Positions 1 through 8,235 of a stretch of DNA of 64,000 nucleotides are shown here, piece by piece. The stretch is from positions 610,260-674,259 of the forward strand of contig NZ_JAAKGP010000001.1 of the NCBI RefSeq assembly GCF_011043545.1, given 5' to 3'. This stretch comes from Rhodobacter sp. SGA-6-6 (GTDB taxonomy: Bacteria; Pseudomonadota; Alphaproteobacteria; Rhodobacterales; Rhodobacteraceae). The position numbers and the translations under genes are program-made. The stretch's first letter is position 1; the number at the start of each line of letters is the position of its first letter. The notes below the pieces were generated by a model. The model saw only the letters and a program-made list of their open reading frames with translations. It had not been told where the DNA came from and did no database searches.

Positions 1-1382
1 GGGCGACGACCATCGCCCACCATGCCGATGTCGGCGGCATCGTCCCGGGCAGCAACGCCCTCGGCGCGACCGAGATCTATCAGGAGGGGTTGCGGCTGCC
101 GTTCCTGAAGCTGCAGTCGAAAGGGGTGCCGAACCAGACCATCTGGGACATCATCGCCCTGAACGTGCGGGTTCCCGATCTGGTCACCGGCGACCTGCGC
201 GCGCAGATGGCGGCCTGCCAGTCCTGCCGCCGGTCGTTCAACGACCTGGTGGCCCGCTACGGCATCGACGAGGTGCTGGCCTATGCCGAGGAACTGCACG
301 AATACGCCGAGCGGCTGACCCGGGCCGAGATCGCCGAACTGCCGGACGGCGACTACAGCTTCACCGACCACATCGACGGGCTGGGAGAAAACCCCGAGCC
401 GATCGTCTTCCAGGTCAAGGTCTCGGTCCGCGGCGACCGCATCCTGATCGACTTCGCCGGATCGTCGAAACAGGTGCAGGGCGGGGTCAACACGCCGCTC
501 CCGTTCACCAAGGCCAGCGTCTACACCGCGCTGCGCTCGGTCATGCAGTCGGATATCCCGAACTGCCACGGCTTCCAGCGCGCCATCGATGTGACGGCGC
601 CGCCGGGCACCGTGGTCAACTCGGTCCACCCCGCCCCCTGCGGCGCGCGGGGGATCACCGGCTATCGCGTCATCGACGCGGTCTTCGGCGCGCTGGCCGG
701 CCCGCTGCCCGAGCGCGTCACCGCCGACGGCATGGGCGGATCGACCGTGCCCACCTTCGGCGGCTGGCACGAGGGCAAGCCCTTCGTCTTCACCGAAACC
801 GTCATGGGCACCTGGGGCGCCGGGGCGCATCACGACGGCCAGGTCGGCGTGCCGCACATGGGCGCCAACCAGGCCAACGTGCCCATCGAGATGATCGAGA
901 CCAACTACCCGCTGCGCATCCGCCGTTACGGCACCATTCCCGACAGCGGCGGGCCGGGGCGGCACCGCGGCGGGGCCTCCTTCGTGCGGGAATACGAATT
1001 CCTCGCCGACGAAGGCGTGCTGTCGCTGAGGTCCGACAAGGCGGCCTTCCCGCCGCACGGGCTGGCGGGCGGCCATTGCGGCCGCGGCCCGCTCAGCCGC
1101 CTGACCACCGCGGAAGGCAGCCGCACCCTGCCGGTGCTGCTGACCACCCCGGTCACCGTCCGCCGCGGCGACGTGTTCTGCCACCTCTCGCCCTCGGGCG
1201 GCGGCTACGGCGACCCGCTCGACCGGCCGGTGGCCGAGATCGTCGAGGATCTGGCGGACGGCATCATCACCCCAGCCCATGCCGAAGAGGTCTATGGCGT
1301 GGTGATGGCAGGCGGCGCCCCGGACCCCGCGGCCACCGAACGGCGGCGGGCGGAGATCCGGGCGCGGGGGGCGGGGGCATGA
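1..1382 (+). CDS. Hydantoinase B/oxoprolinase family protein (HyuB), 5' end cut by window edge
   Basis: The reading frame is open from the window edge (first full codon at position 3), so the true start lies upstream; 459 residues are visible. Seen: AHHADVGG near the visible N-terminus, EIYQEGLRLP, GTWGAGAHHDGQ in the middle and the glycine-rich SPSGGGYGDP near the C-terminus, all typical of HyuB/5-oxoprolinase C-terminal-half proteins. Members of this family hydrolyse hydantoins or 5-oxoproline in the cytosol using ATP together with a HyuA subunit, which would be expected just upstream of the window. The stop codon overlaps the next ATG (ATGA), so it is cotranscribed with the dehydratase gene. 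The actual substrate cannot be read from the sequence. Confidence 0.9.
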   Translation, partial: ATTIAHHADVGGIVPGSNALGATEIYQEGLRLPFLKLQSKGVPNQTIWDIIALNVRVPDLVTGDLRAQMAACQSCRRSFNDLVARYGIDEVLAYAEELHEYAERLTRAEIAELPDGDYSFTDHIDGLGENPEPIVFQVKVSVRGDRILIDFAGSSKQVQGGVNTPLPFTKASVYTALRSVMQSDIPNCHGFQRAIDVTAPPGTVVNSVHPAPCGARGITGYRVIDAVFGALAGPLPERVTADGMGGSTVPTFGGWHEGKPFVFTETVMGTWGAGAHHDGQVGVPHMGANQANVPIEMIETNYPLRIRRYGTIPDSGGPGRHRGGASFVREYEFLADEGVLSLRSDKAAFPPHGLAGGHCGRGPLSRLTTAEGSRTLPVLLTTPVTVRRGDVFCHLSPSGGGYGDPLDRPVAEIVEDLADGIITPAHAEEVYGVVMAGGAPDPAATERRRAEIRARGAGA

Positions 1383-3085
1383 CCGGCAGTCCCAAGGGCC
1401 GCGGCATCGCCGGGCGGCCCACCAACTACGGCGACCCGGAGTTCGCCGCCTACCTCCGCCGCTCCTTCGCCAAGTCGCAGGGCTATTCCGACGATGCGCT
1501 CGGCCGGCCCATCGTCGGCATCGCCTACACGCCCTCGGGCTTCAACAACTGCCACCGGCATTTCCCCGAACTGCTGGAGGCGGTGAAGCGCGGCGTCCTG
1601 CTGGCCGGGGCGCTGCCGGTGGAGTTTCCCACCATCTCGCTGGGCGAGGTCTTCACCAGCCCGACCAGCCTGAAGTTCCGCAACCTGATGGCGCTGGACA
1701 CCGAAGAGATGATCCGCGCCCAGCCGATGGATGCCGTCGTGCTGATGGGCGGCTGCGACAAGACCGTGCCGGCGCAGCTGATGGGCGCGGTCTCGGCCGA
1801 CATCCCGGCGATCCAGCTGGTCGCCGGGCCGATGTCGACCGGGCGCCACCGCGGCGAAAGGCTGGGCGCCTGCACCGATTGCCGCCGCTTCTGGGCGAAG
1901 TATCGCGCCGGCGAGATCGACGCCGAGGAGATCGGCGCGGTCGAGGGGCGGCTGGCCACCACCGCGGGCACCTGCGCGGTGATGGGCACCGCCTCCACCA
2001 TGGCCTGCCTGGCGGAAACGCTGGGGATGAGCCTGCCGGGCTGCGCCGCCATTCCCGCCGTCCACGCCGACCGCCTGCGCATGGCCGAAGCCACCGGCAA
2101 GCGGGCGGTGGAGCTGATCGGCACCGGCCTGACGCCCTCGAAGATCGTCACCCCGGCGGCGGTGCGCAACGCGCTGCGGATGCTGCTGGCGCTGAGCGGG
2201 TCGACCAATGCGCTCTTGCACCTGACCGCCATCGCCCGACGCGCGGGCATCCGCATCGACCTGCAGGAGTTCAACCGCCTGTCCGAGGAAACCCCGGTGC
2301 TGGTGGACCTGAAGCCGGTCGGCCCGCACTACATGGAGGACCTGTTCCACGCCGGCGGCATCCCTGCCGTGCTGAAGGAACTTGCGCCCCTGCTGGAGCG
2401 CGAGGCCCTGACCGTCTCGGGCCGGACCATGGGCGAGTTGCTGGACCGGCCGCTGGCCGATCCGGTTGGCCGCGACGTGATCCGCTCGCGGACGGAGCCG
2501 GTGTCGCCGGTCGGCGGGCTGGTGACGGTGTTCGGCAGCCTCGCCCCCGGCGGGGCGGTGGTGAAGCGGGCGGCCGCCGACCCGCGGCTGATGGAGCACG
2601 AGGGGCGGGCGGTGGTCTTCTCCTCGCTGGCCGATCTGGCGGCGAGGATCGACGATCCGGCGCTGGAGGTGACGGCGGACGACGTGCTGGTGCTGCAGAA
2701 CGCCGGGCCGCGCAGCGATTCCGGGATGCCCGAGGCGGGCTATCTGCCGATCCCGAAGAAGCTGGCGCAGGCCGGGGTGAAGGACATGCTGCGCATCTCC
2801 GACGCCCGCATGTCCGGCACCGCCTATGGCGCCATCGTCCTGCATGTCACGCCCGAGGCCGCGGTCGGCGGCCCGCTATCGCTGGTGCGGAACGGCGACC
2901 GCATCCGCATCAGCGTCGCCGCCCGCAGCCTGGACCTGCTGGTGCCGCCGGAGGAACTGGCCCGCCGCGCCGCGCAGGCGGAGGCGGCGGCGGACCGCAG
3001 ACGGCGGGGCTACGACTGGCTCTACAACAGCCATGTGCTGCAGGCCGACGAGGGTGCCGACTTCGATTTCTGCGGAAAGGAGTAA
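1379..3085 (+). CDS. IlvD/Edd family dehydratase, L-arabinonate dehydratase-like
   Basis: A protein of 568 residues beginning at the ATG that overlaps the HyuB stop. The three cluster-binding cysteines of the family are visible at about C58 (FNNCH), C126 (GGCDKT) and C199 (AGTCAVMG), and the carbamylatable lysine of the CDKT motif is at 128. This spacing matches sugar-acid dehydratases such as L-arabinonate dehydratase ([2Fe-2S], Mg2+) closely, and the length also suits that branch. Such enzymes convert aldonic acids to 2-keto-3-deoxy acids. The two downstream genes, a D-2-hydroxyacid dehydrogenase and a DHDPS-family lyase, fit a keto-deoxy-acid pathway. A dihydroxyacid dehydratase role in branched-chain amino acid synthesis is less likely in this setting. 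Confidence 0.9.
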   Translation: MTGSPKGRGIAGRPTNYGDPEFAAYLRRSFAKSQGYSDDALGRPIVGIAYTPSGFNNCHRHFPELLEAVKRGVLLAGALPVEFPTISLGEVFTSPTSLKFRNLMALDTEEMIRAQPMDAVVLMGGCDKTVPAQLMGAVSADIPAIQLVAGPMSTGRHRGERLGACTDCRRFWAKYRAGEIDAEEIGAVEGRLATTAGTCAVMGTASTMACLAETLGMSLPGCAAIPAVHADRLRMAEATGKRAVELIGTGLTPSKIVTPAAVRNALRMLLALSGSTNALLHLTAIARRAGIRIDLQEFNRLSEETPVLVDLKPVGPHYMEDLFHAGGIPAVLKELAPLLEREALTVSGRTMGELLDRPLADPVGRDVIRSRTEPVSPVGGLVTVFGSLAPGGAVVKRAAADPRLMEHEGRAVVFSSLADLAARIDDPALEVTADDVLVLQNAGPRSDSGMPEAGYLPIPKKLAQAGVKDMLRISDARMSGTAYGAIVLHVTPEAAVGGPLSLVRNGDRIRISVAARSLDLLVPPEELARRAAQAEAAADRRRRGYDWLYNSHVLQADEGADFDFCGKE

Positions 3086-3088
3086 GGC

Positions 3089-4033
3089 ATGGCCAAGGTC
3101 CTCTGCCTCGGCGAGGTGCCCGGCTGGCTGCTGGCCGACCTGACGGCCGCGGGGCATCTGGCCGTGACCGAACCGCAGCCGGATGTCTCCGCCGTGATCC
3201 GCCGCGCCGGCAAGGTGGACAGGGCGCTGATGGACCGGCTGCCGCGGCTGGAGATGATCTCCAACTTCGGCGTCGGCTACGATCTGGTGGATGCGGAGGA
3301 GGCGCTGCGGCGGGGCATCGCCGTGGGCTACACGCCGGACGTCCTGAACGACGAGGTGGCCGACCTGACTTTGGGCCTGCTGCTGGCGACGCTGCGGCAG
3401 ATCCCGCAGGGCAACCGGCACCTGCTGCATGGGCTCTGGCCCGCGGGGCATTACCCGCTGACGCCAACCCTGCGCGGCCGGACCATCGGCCTGATCGGCA
3501 TGGGCCGGATCGGCAGCCGGATCGCCCGGCGGCTGGCGGGCTTCGACGTGCCGGTGGTCTACCACAGCCGCAGCCCCCGGCCCGAGACCGGGCTGCGCCA
3601 TTACCCCGACCTGCTGGAGATGGCCCGCGACGTGGACACGCTGATCGCCATCCTGCCCGGCGGCCCCGGGACCCGGCACATCATCGACCGCCGGGTGCTG
3701 GCCGCGCTCGGCCCCGCGGGGGTGGTGATCAACGTCGCCCGCGGCTCGGTGCTGGACGAGGAGGCGCTGATCGAGGCGCTGGAGGGCGGCACGATCCTCG
3801 CCGCCGGCCTCGACGTGTTCGAGAACGAGCCGAACCCGGACCCGCGGCTGCTGAACCTGCCGAACTCGCTGGCCACGCCGCACCTGGGATCGGGCACCCA
3901 TCATACCCGGCGGCTGATGTGGGAGCTGGTGCGGGACAACCTTCTGGCCTGGTTCTCCGGCACGGAAATGCCGGCGGCCATTCCCGGCTCGCCCCGGCAG
4001 GCCCGCCCCCCGCCCGGAAAGGCAAGCGCATGA
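3089..4033 (+). CDS. D-2-hydroxyacid dehydrogenase (NAD(P)-dependent)
   Basis: A protein of 314 residues starting three bases after the dehydratase stop, preceded by GGAAAGGAG. The Rossmann motif GMGRIGSRIA lies around residues 138-147, followed by the catalytic triad region of the family: arginine in NVARGS, glutamate in FENEPNP and histidine in ATPHLGSGT. This is the size and layout of glyoxylate/hydroxypyruvate reductases and related 2-keto-acid reductases. In this operon it probably reduces a two- or three-carbon keto or aldehyde acid produced by the dehydratase and lyase steps; that role is inference. The stop overlaps the next ATG by four bases. Confidence 0.9.
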   Translation: MAKVLCLGEVPGWLLADLTAAGHLAVTEPQPDVSAVIRRAGKVDRALMDRLPRLEMISNFGVGYDLVDAEEALRRGIAVGYTPDVLNDEVADLTLGLLLATLRQIPQGNRHLLHGLWPAGHYPLTPTLRGRTIGLIGMGRIGSRIARRLAGFDVPVVYHSRSPRPETGLRHYPDLLEMARDVDTLIAILPGGPGTRHIIDRRVLAALGPAGVVINVARGSVLDEEALIEALEGGTILAAGLDVFENEPNPDPRLLNLPNSLATPHLGSGTHHTRRLMWELVRDNLLAWFSGTEMPAAIPGSPRQARPPPGKASA

Positions 4034-4929
4034 CCCGGACCTCCCTGCGCGGCGTGATCGCCGCCATCGTCACCCCGGCAACCCCCGGGCTGGACCCCGA
4101 CGCGCCGCGCTTCCTGCGCCATGCCCGGCAGCTGCTGGCCGAGGGCGCCGACGGGCTGAACGTCCTCGGCACCACCGGCGAGGCGACCTCGTTCTCGCTG
4201 GACCAGCGGCGCGGGCTGATGGAGGCCGCCGCCGCCGGGCTGCCGCGCGACAGGCTGATGGTGGGGACCGGCGCCGCCGCCACCCGCGATGCGGTGGAGC
4301 TGACGCGCCATGCCGGCGACTGCGGCTTTGCCGGGGCGCTGGTGCTGCCGCCGTTCTACTACAAGGGCGTCGGCACCGAGGGCATCCTGCGTTACTTCGA
4401 CGCCATCGCCGAGGGCAGCGCGGCAAGCGGCATCCCGCTTTACCTCTACAACTTCCCGGCCCTGTCCGGCGTGCCCTATACCGAGGACCTGGTCTCGGCG
4501 CTGGTGGCCCGGTTCGGCGGGCGGATCGCCGGGCTGAAGGATTCCTCGGGCGACATCGGCTATGCCCGCCGGATCGCAGCGCTGCCCGGGGGGCTGGACG
4601 TCTTCCCCTCTTCCGAGGCGGTGCTGGACCAGGCCCGCGCCGGCGGCCCCTTCGCGGGCTGCATCTCGGCCACCGTCAATGTCAGCGCCCGCCACGCCGC
4701 GGCCGCTCTGCATGGAGGGGACGACGCGGCCCTGCAGCGCGCCACCGCCATCCGGGCGCTGTTCGACGGCAAGCCGCTGGTGCCCTGGCTGAAGCAGGCG
4801 GTCGCGGCGCGGATGGGCGATCCCGGCTACGGGCCGGTGCTGCCGCCCTTCGTGCCGCCCGATCCCGCGGCGGTGGCGACGCTGGTCACAGAGCTGGAGA
4901 AGATCGACAAGGCGCCCGCCCGGCCATGA
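4030..4929 (+). CDS. Dihydrodipicolinate synthase family protein (DapA/NanA superfamily lyase)
   Basis: A protein of 299 residues; its ATG overlaps the previous stop. Class I aldolase features are visible: the pyruvate-binding GTTGEATS near residue 47, the tyrosine in LYNFPALSG, and the Schiff-base lysine in GLKDSSGD near residue 166. The family includes dihydrodipicolinate synthase, N-acetylneuraminate lyase and 2-keto-3-deoxy-sugar-acid aldolases and dehydratases. Sitting behind an arabinonate-dehydratase-like gene, an aldolase or dehydratase acting on a 2-keto-3-deoxy acid is more likely than lysine synthesis. Confidence 0.88.
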   Translation: MTRTSLRGVIAAIVTPATPGLDPDAPRFLRHARQLLAEGADGLNVLGTTGEATSFSLDQRRGLMEAAAAGLPRDRLMVGTGAAATRDAVELTRHAGDCGFAGALVLPPFYYKGVGTEGILRYFDAIAEGSAASGIPLYLYNFPALSGVPYTEDLVSALVARFGGRIAGLKDSSGDIGYARRIAALPGGLDVFPSSEAVLDQARAGGPFAGCISATVNVSARHAAAALHGGDDAALQRATAIRALFDGKPLVPWLKQAVAARMGDPGYGPVLPPFVPPDPAAVATLVTELEKIDKAPARP

Positions 4930-4971
4930 CCCGCATCGTGGATCACGCCCCTGCGGCACCGGGAGCGGGTC

Positions 4972-5784
4972 ATGCAGGCCGCCGCTGACATCCTGATGCA
5001 GCCGCAGGCGGTGGCGCGGGGCGTTTCCATCGCGCTGCTGGTGGTGCTTGCCACCCAGGCGATCCGCTGGTTCGGCCCCTCGATCGGCGGGCTGATCGCC
5101 TCGATGCCGATGATCACCGGCCCGGCCTATTTCATCCTGCTGGCGCAGGGCGACATCGGCTTCACCGCCGAGGCGGCGGCCTATTCGCTGATCTACATCG
5201 GCGCGGCGCAGGTCTTCCTGCTGGTCTTCATCGCCACGCTGCGCCGCATCCACCCGGCGGCGGCCTTCCTGCTGGCGGGGCTGGCCTGGTTCGCCGCGAT
5301 CCTCGCGCTCGGCCTGCTGCCGCCCTGGCCTTGGCTGGGGTTGGCGGGCTTCGTGCTGATCACCGTCCTGACCCGCCGGCTGGCCCGCCGCTTCGTGCGG
5401 ATCACCGGCGTCACCGTCACCGCCGACCGGGCCTGGATCACCGCGATCAAGGGTGCCAGCGCGGGGGTATTGGTCGCCTTCTCCACCTCGGTCGCCGCCA
5501 GCATCGGCACCAGTTGGAGCGGGGTGCTGCTGGTCTTTCCCATCGCCTTCGTGGTTCTTTGCGCCACCGCGCTGAAAATCTACGGAAAGGATGTGCTGAT
5601 CGCCACGCTCTATTCCGCTATGCGCGGCAGCAGCAGCCTTGCCGCATTCTGTTTCGTCTTGGCGGCCGGACTTCATGCAATGACTCCCTGGCCCGCATTC
5701 GCCGCCGCCGTCTGCGCCGCAATCGCGACGACGCTGGCGCTCGGCTGGCTGGTGTCGCGGCCTTCGGCCGGGTCCGGCAGCTGA
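4972..5784 (+). CDS. Integral membrane protein, function unknown
   Basis: A protein of 270 residues preceded by GGGAGCGGGTC. It is strongly hydrophobic throughout, with about seven or eight predicted membrane segments (for example around residues 17-33, 40-58, 68-88, 95-135, 158-196 and 212-260) and short charged loops such as LTRRLARRFVR. I do not recognise the family from motifs. It follows the sugar-acid genes by 42 bp and may be cotranscribed, so a transport or export role for the pathway is possible but not shown. A small Gly/Ser-rich tail ends the protein. Confidence 0.75.
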   Translation: MQAAADILMQPQAVARGVSIALLVVLATQAIRWFGPSIGGLIASMPMITGPAYFILLAQGDIGFTAEAAAYSLIYIGAAQVFLLVFIATLRRIHPAAAFLLAGLAWFAAILALGLLPPWPWLGLAGFVLITVLTRRLARRFVRITGVTVTADRAWITAIKGASAGVLVAFSTSVAASIGTSWSGVLLVFPIAFVVLCATALKIYGKDVLIATLYSAMRGSSSLAAFCFVLAAGLHAMTPWPAFAAAVCAAIATTLALGWLVSRPSAGSGS

Positions 5785-5888
5785 AAACGGTTTATTCTCC
5801 CATTCCGCCTGCGCAGAGACGAAAAGCGGGATGTTTCGTGTTGAAGCGAGAAGGATCTTCGCGCTATGCCCGATGTGCAATGGTAGCC

Positions 5889-6542
5889 ATGAATTCCAGT
5901 CCCGCCCCGGCCCCGGCCGCCGAAAACCTGAACGGGCTGCGCACCAGGCGGACGCGCGACAAGATTCTGGCCGCCGCCCGGCTGGAATTCGTCGCGCGCG
6001 GGCTGGAAGGCACGACGATGGAATCGATCGCCCGCATCGCCAAGGTCAACAAGGCGCTGGTCTACCGGCATTTCACCAGCAAGGACCTGCTGTTCCAGGA
6101 GGTGCTGGCCCACAGCTACCGCGAAATGCGCGCGCGCGAGGCCGAGCTTGGCTTTTCCGAAGATCCGGTGATCGCGCTGGATCAATTATGCGCCTTCACG
6201 CTGGAATATTACGTTTCCAATCCGGATTTCCTGATCCTCGTCGGGATCGAAAACCTGCACAAGGGCGAACATATCCGGCGCATTCCGCTGGAGGACCTTG
6301 GCGTCGGCAGCCTGTTGCGGATCATGAATACCGTCTACGACCGCGGCGTCGTGGAGGGCAAGTTCCGCCCCGGCGTCGATCCGGTGGAATTGTGGCTGCT
6401 GTTGTCGTCGCTGTGCTGGTTCACGGTGGCGACCTCTTATACCGTCGACGTGACTTTCGGCCGGAACATGCTGTCGCCTGAAGAACTGGCGACCCGCCGC
6501 GGCAATATCCAGGAAATGGTCCGGCGCTTCCTGCAGAAATAG
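5889..6542 (+). CDS. TetR/AcrR family transcriptional regulator
   Basis: A protein of 217 residues from the ATG at 5889; an in-frame ATG at 5880 is an alternative and neither has a strong ribosome-binding site. After a Pro/Ala-rich start comes a classic TetR helix-turn-helix: RTRDKILAAARLEF, then TTMESIARIAKVNKALVYRHF at about residues 42-62. The C-terminal ligand domain contains EYYVSNPDFLILVGIENLHKG, resembling the TetR_C domain of RutR-like and CerR-like regulators. It lies 105 bp after the membrane gene and converges with the amidohydrolase three bases downstream. Codon use is somewhat less GC-rich than its neighbours. It may regulate the upstream operon or an unseen target. Confidence 0.9.
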   Translation: MNSSPAPAPAAENLNGLRTRRTRDKILAAARLEFVARGLEGTTMESIARIAKVNKALVYRHFTSKDLLFQEVLAHSYREMRAREAELGFSEDPVIALDQLCAFTLEYYVSNPDFLILVGIENLHKGEHIRRIPLEDLGVGSLLRIMNTVYDRGVVEGKFRPGVDPVELWLLLSSLCWFTVATSYTVDVTFGRNMLSPEELATRRGNIQEMVRRFLQK

Positions 6543-6545
6543 CGG

Positions 6546-8180
6546 CTATCCGTCGAAGCCCGGATCGCGCCAAACCTCGGCCCCCTCGACCATGGTCAGC
6601 ATCACCTTCGTTTCCCCGAAAGCCACCGGATCGCAGGTCAGCAGGTCGCGGTCCAGCACGATCAGGTCGGCCCGGGCGCCGGGGGAAAGCTGCCCGGTCT
6701 CCTGCCCGCGCCAGGCCGCACGGGCGGCGTTCAGCGTATAGCCCAGCAGGCATTCGCGCCGGGTCAGCGCCTGTTCCGGCAGGAAGGGCTCGGCGCCGCC
6801 GCCGGTCGGCTGGCGGGTCATCGCGGTCTCCATGATCGGAAACGGATTCAGCGTGGTGACGCCCCAGTCGCTGGACAGCGCGAAATCCGCCCCCGCGTCC
6901 AGCAGGCTGCGGAAGGCATAGACCAGCCGTCCCCGCTCCGGCCCCAGCTTGGGCAGCGTCACCTCGGTCACCGAGGGGGCGCGGCGGGCCCAGAACGGCT
7001 GGATGTTCGCCATGACGCCAAGCGCGGCGAAGCGCGGAAGGTCGGCCGGATCGACGCATTGCACATGGGCCAGCTGGTGCAGCGCCGGCCAGGCGCCGTT
7101 GGCCTGCCGCGCAGCCTCCACCCCGTCCAGCGCCGCCCGCACCGCGCCGTCGCCGATGACATGGGCATGGATCTGGAAGCGCGCGGCGTCGAAGGCGGTG
7201 AAGAGGGCCGGCACCTGCTCCGGCGCGAACAGCAGGGGGGCGTTGCCGCCGATGGCGTCGGAATAGGGTTCCAGCATGGTGGCGGTGCGGTTCTCGAACA
7301 CGCCATCCAGGAAGAACTTCGCCGAATGGATGCGGAACCGCTCCGGCCCCTCGGCCGCCTCGCGGCGCAGGGTGGAGACCCGCTCCACCGCCTGCACCAC
7401 CGTCTCGGAGGGATCGACCCGGGCGGTGGCGGCGACGCGCAGGGTCAGCGCGCCGGCCTCCGCCATCCGGCGGTAGACCCGGGCGTGGCGGTCCTCGACC
7501 AAGGCGTCGATGACGCCGGTGATGCCGTGCCGGTTCGCCAGCGCCTGGCCGAAGCGCACGCCCGCCTCGTAATCGGCATCGGTCGGCGCCGGCATCCGCG
7601 CACGCGCCCAGCCGAGGGCGGATTCGTGCAGCATCCCCGTCGGCTCACCGGCCGCATCGCGGACGAAATGGCCGCCGGGCGGGTCCGGCGTATCGCCGTC
7701 CAGCCCCAGCGCGGCGCAGGCGGCGCTGTTCACGCAGGCATTGTGGCCATCCGAGCCGAGGATGAAGCAGGGCCGGTCCGGCACCGCGCGGTCCAGCACC
7801 TGCCGCGTCAGGTTGCCGTCGTGGAAGACGCCGGTATACCAGCCGACCCCGGTCACCCAGGCCGCATTGCTGCCCTTGGCGAAATCGCCAAGGCGGCGGA
7901 CCAGATCCTCCGCCGTCCGCGCCGCGTCCAGCGCGGCCGAGCCGCCGTAGTCGAAGCCGCTGTCCTGCAGGTGGATGTGGGTGTCCTGCAAGCCGGGCAG
8001 CACCATCCGCCCGCCGCAGTCGACCACCCGCGCCCCCGGCCCCGCCAGCGCCCGCATCTCCTGGCTGTCGCCAAGCGCAAGCACCCTGCCGCCCGCCGCC
8101 GCCAGGGCGGCGACGCGGGGCCGCAGCGGGTCCATGGTCAGGATGTCGGCATTGATCAGGACCAGGTCTGCGGCAGGCAT
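6546..8180 (-). CDS. Amidohydrolase family protein, YtcJ-like
   Basis: A protein of 544 residues. I take the ATG at 8180 because a GGGAG sits six bases before it; the ATG at 8186 abuts the same GGGAG. Metal-binding motifs of YtcJ-type amidohydrolases are present: HIHLQDSG (HxH) near residue 68, HAHVIGDGA, LAHVQCVDP and SSDWGVTT near the C-terminus. These cytosolic or periplasmic metallohydrolases cleave amides or related bonds in diverse compounds; no signal peptide is visible here. It is the last gene of the minus-strand Pot-like transporter operon, separated from the binding-protein gene by a terminator-like hairpin (8205-8229), so it may be expressed at a lower level. Confidence 0.88.
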   Translation of the reverse strand: MPAADLVLINADILTMDPLRPRVAALAAAGGRVLALGDSQEMRALAGPGARVVDCGGRMVLPGLQDTHIHLQDSGFDYGGSAALDAARTAEDLVRRLGDFAKGSNAAWVTGVGWYTGVFHDGNLTRQVLDRAVPDRPCFILGSDGHNACVNSAACAALGLDGDTPDPPGGHFVRDAAGEPTGMLHESALGWARARMPAPTDADYEAGVRFGQALANRHGITGVIDALVEDRHARVYRRMAEAGALTLRVAATARVDPSETVVQAVERVSTLRREAAEGPERFRIHSAKFFLDGVFENRTATMLEPYSDAIGGNAPLLFAPEQVPALFTAFDAARFQIHAHVIGDGAVRAALDGVEAARQANGAWPALHQLAHVQCVDPADLPRFAALGVMANIQPFWARRAPSVTEVTLPKLGPERGRLVYAFRSLLDAGADFALSSDWGVTTLNPFPIMETAMTRQPTGGGAEPFLPEQALTRRECLLGYTLNAARAAWRGQETGQLSPGARADLIVLDRDLLTCDPVAFGETKVMLTMVEGAEVWRDPGFDG

Positions 8181-8204
8181 CGGCATCTCCCGGCGGAAGG
8201 AAAA

Positions 8205-8229
8205 CGGGCCGGGGATGCGCCCCGGCCCG
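8205..8229 (-). terminator. Stem-loop after binding-protein gene, terminator-like on minus strand
   Basis: Perfect 10-bp arms CGGGCCGGGG / CCCCGGCCCG with a five-base loop. On the minus strand the stem is followed by TTTTCC, giving a weak rho-independent terminator seven bases after the ABC binding-protein stop. It probably causes partial termination or stabilises the upstream mRNA, as is common after binding-protein genes. Confidence 0.6.
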
Positions 8230-8235
8230 CCCGGT

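Noticed and set aside
1292..2845. Very long antisense reading frames opposite the dehydratase, AddB, AddA and other genes
   Set aside because: These frames are rich in Arg, His, Gly and Pro, have no recognisable domains, and are the expected by-product of high-GC third positions in real genes on the other strand.
4030..4929. dapA for lysine biosynthesis
   Set aside because: The gene is coupled to an arabinonate-dehydratase-like gene and a hydroxyacid dehydrogenase, and the family has many sugar-acid lyases.
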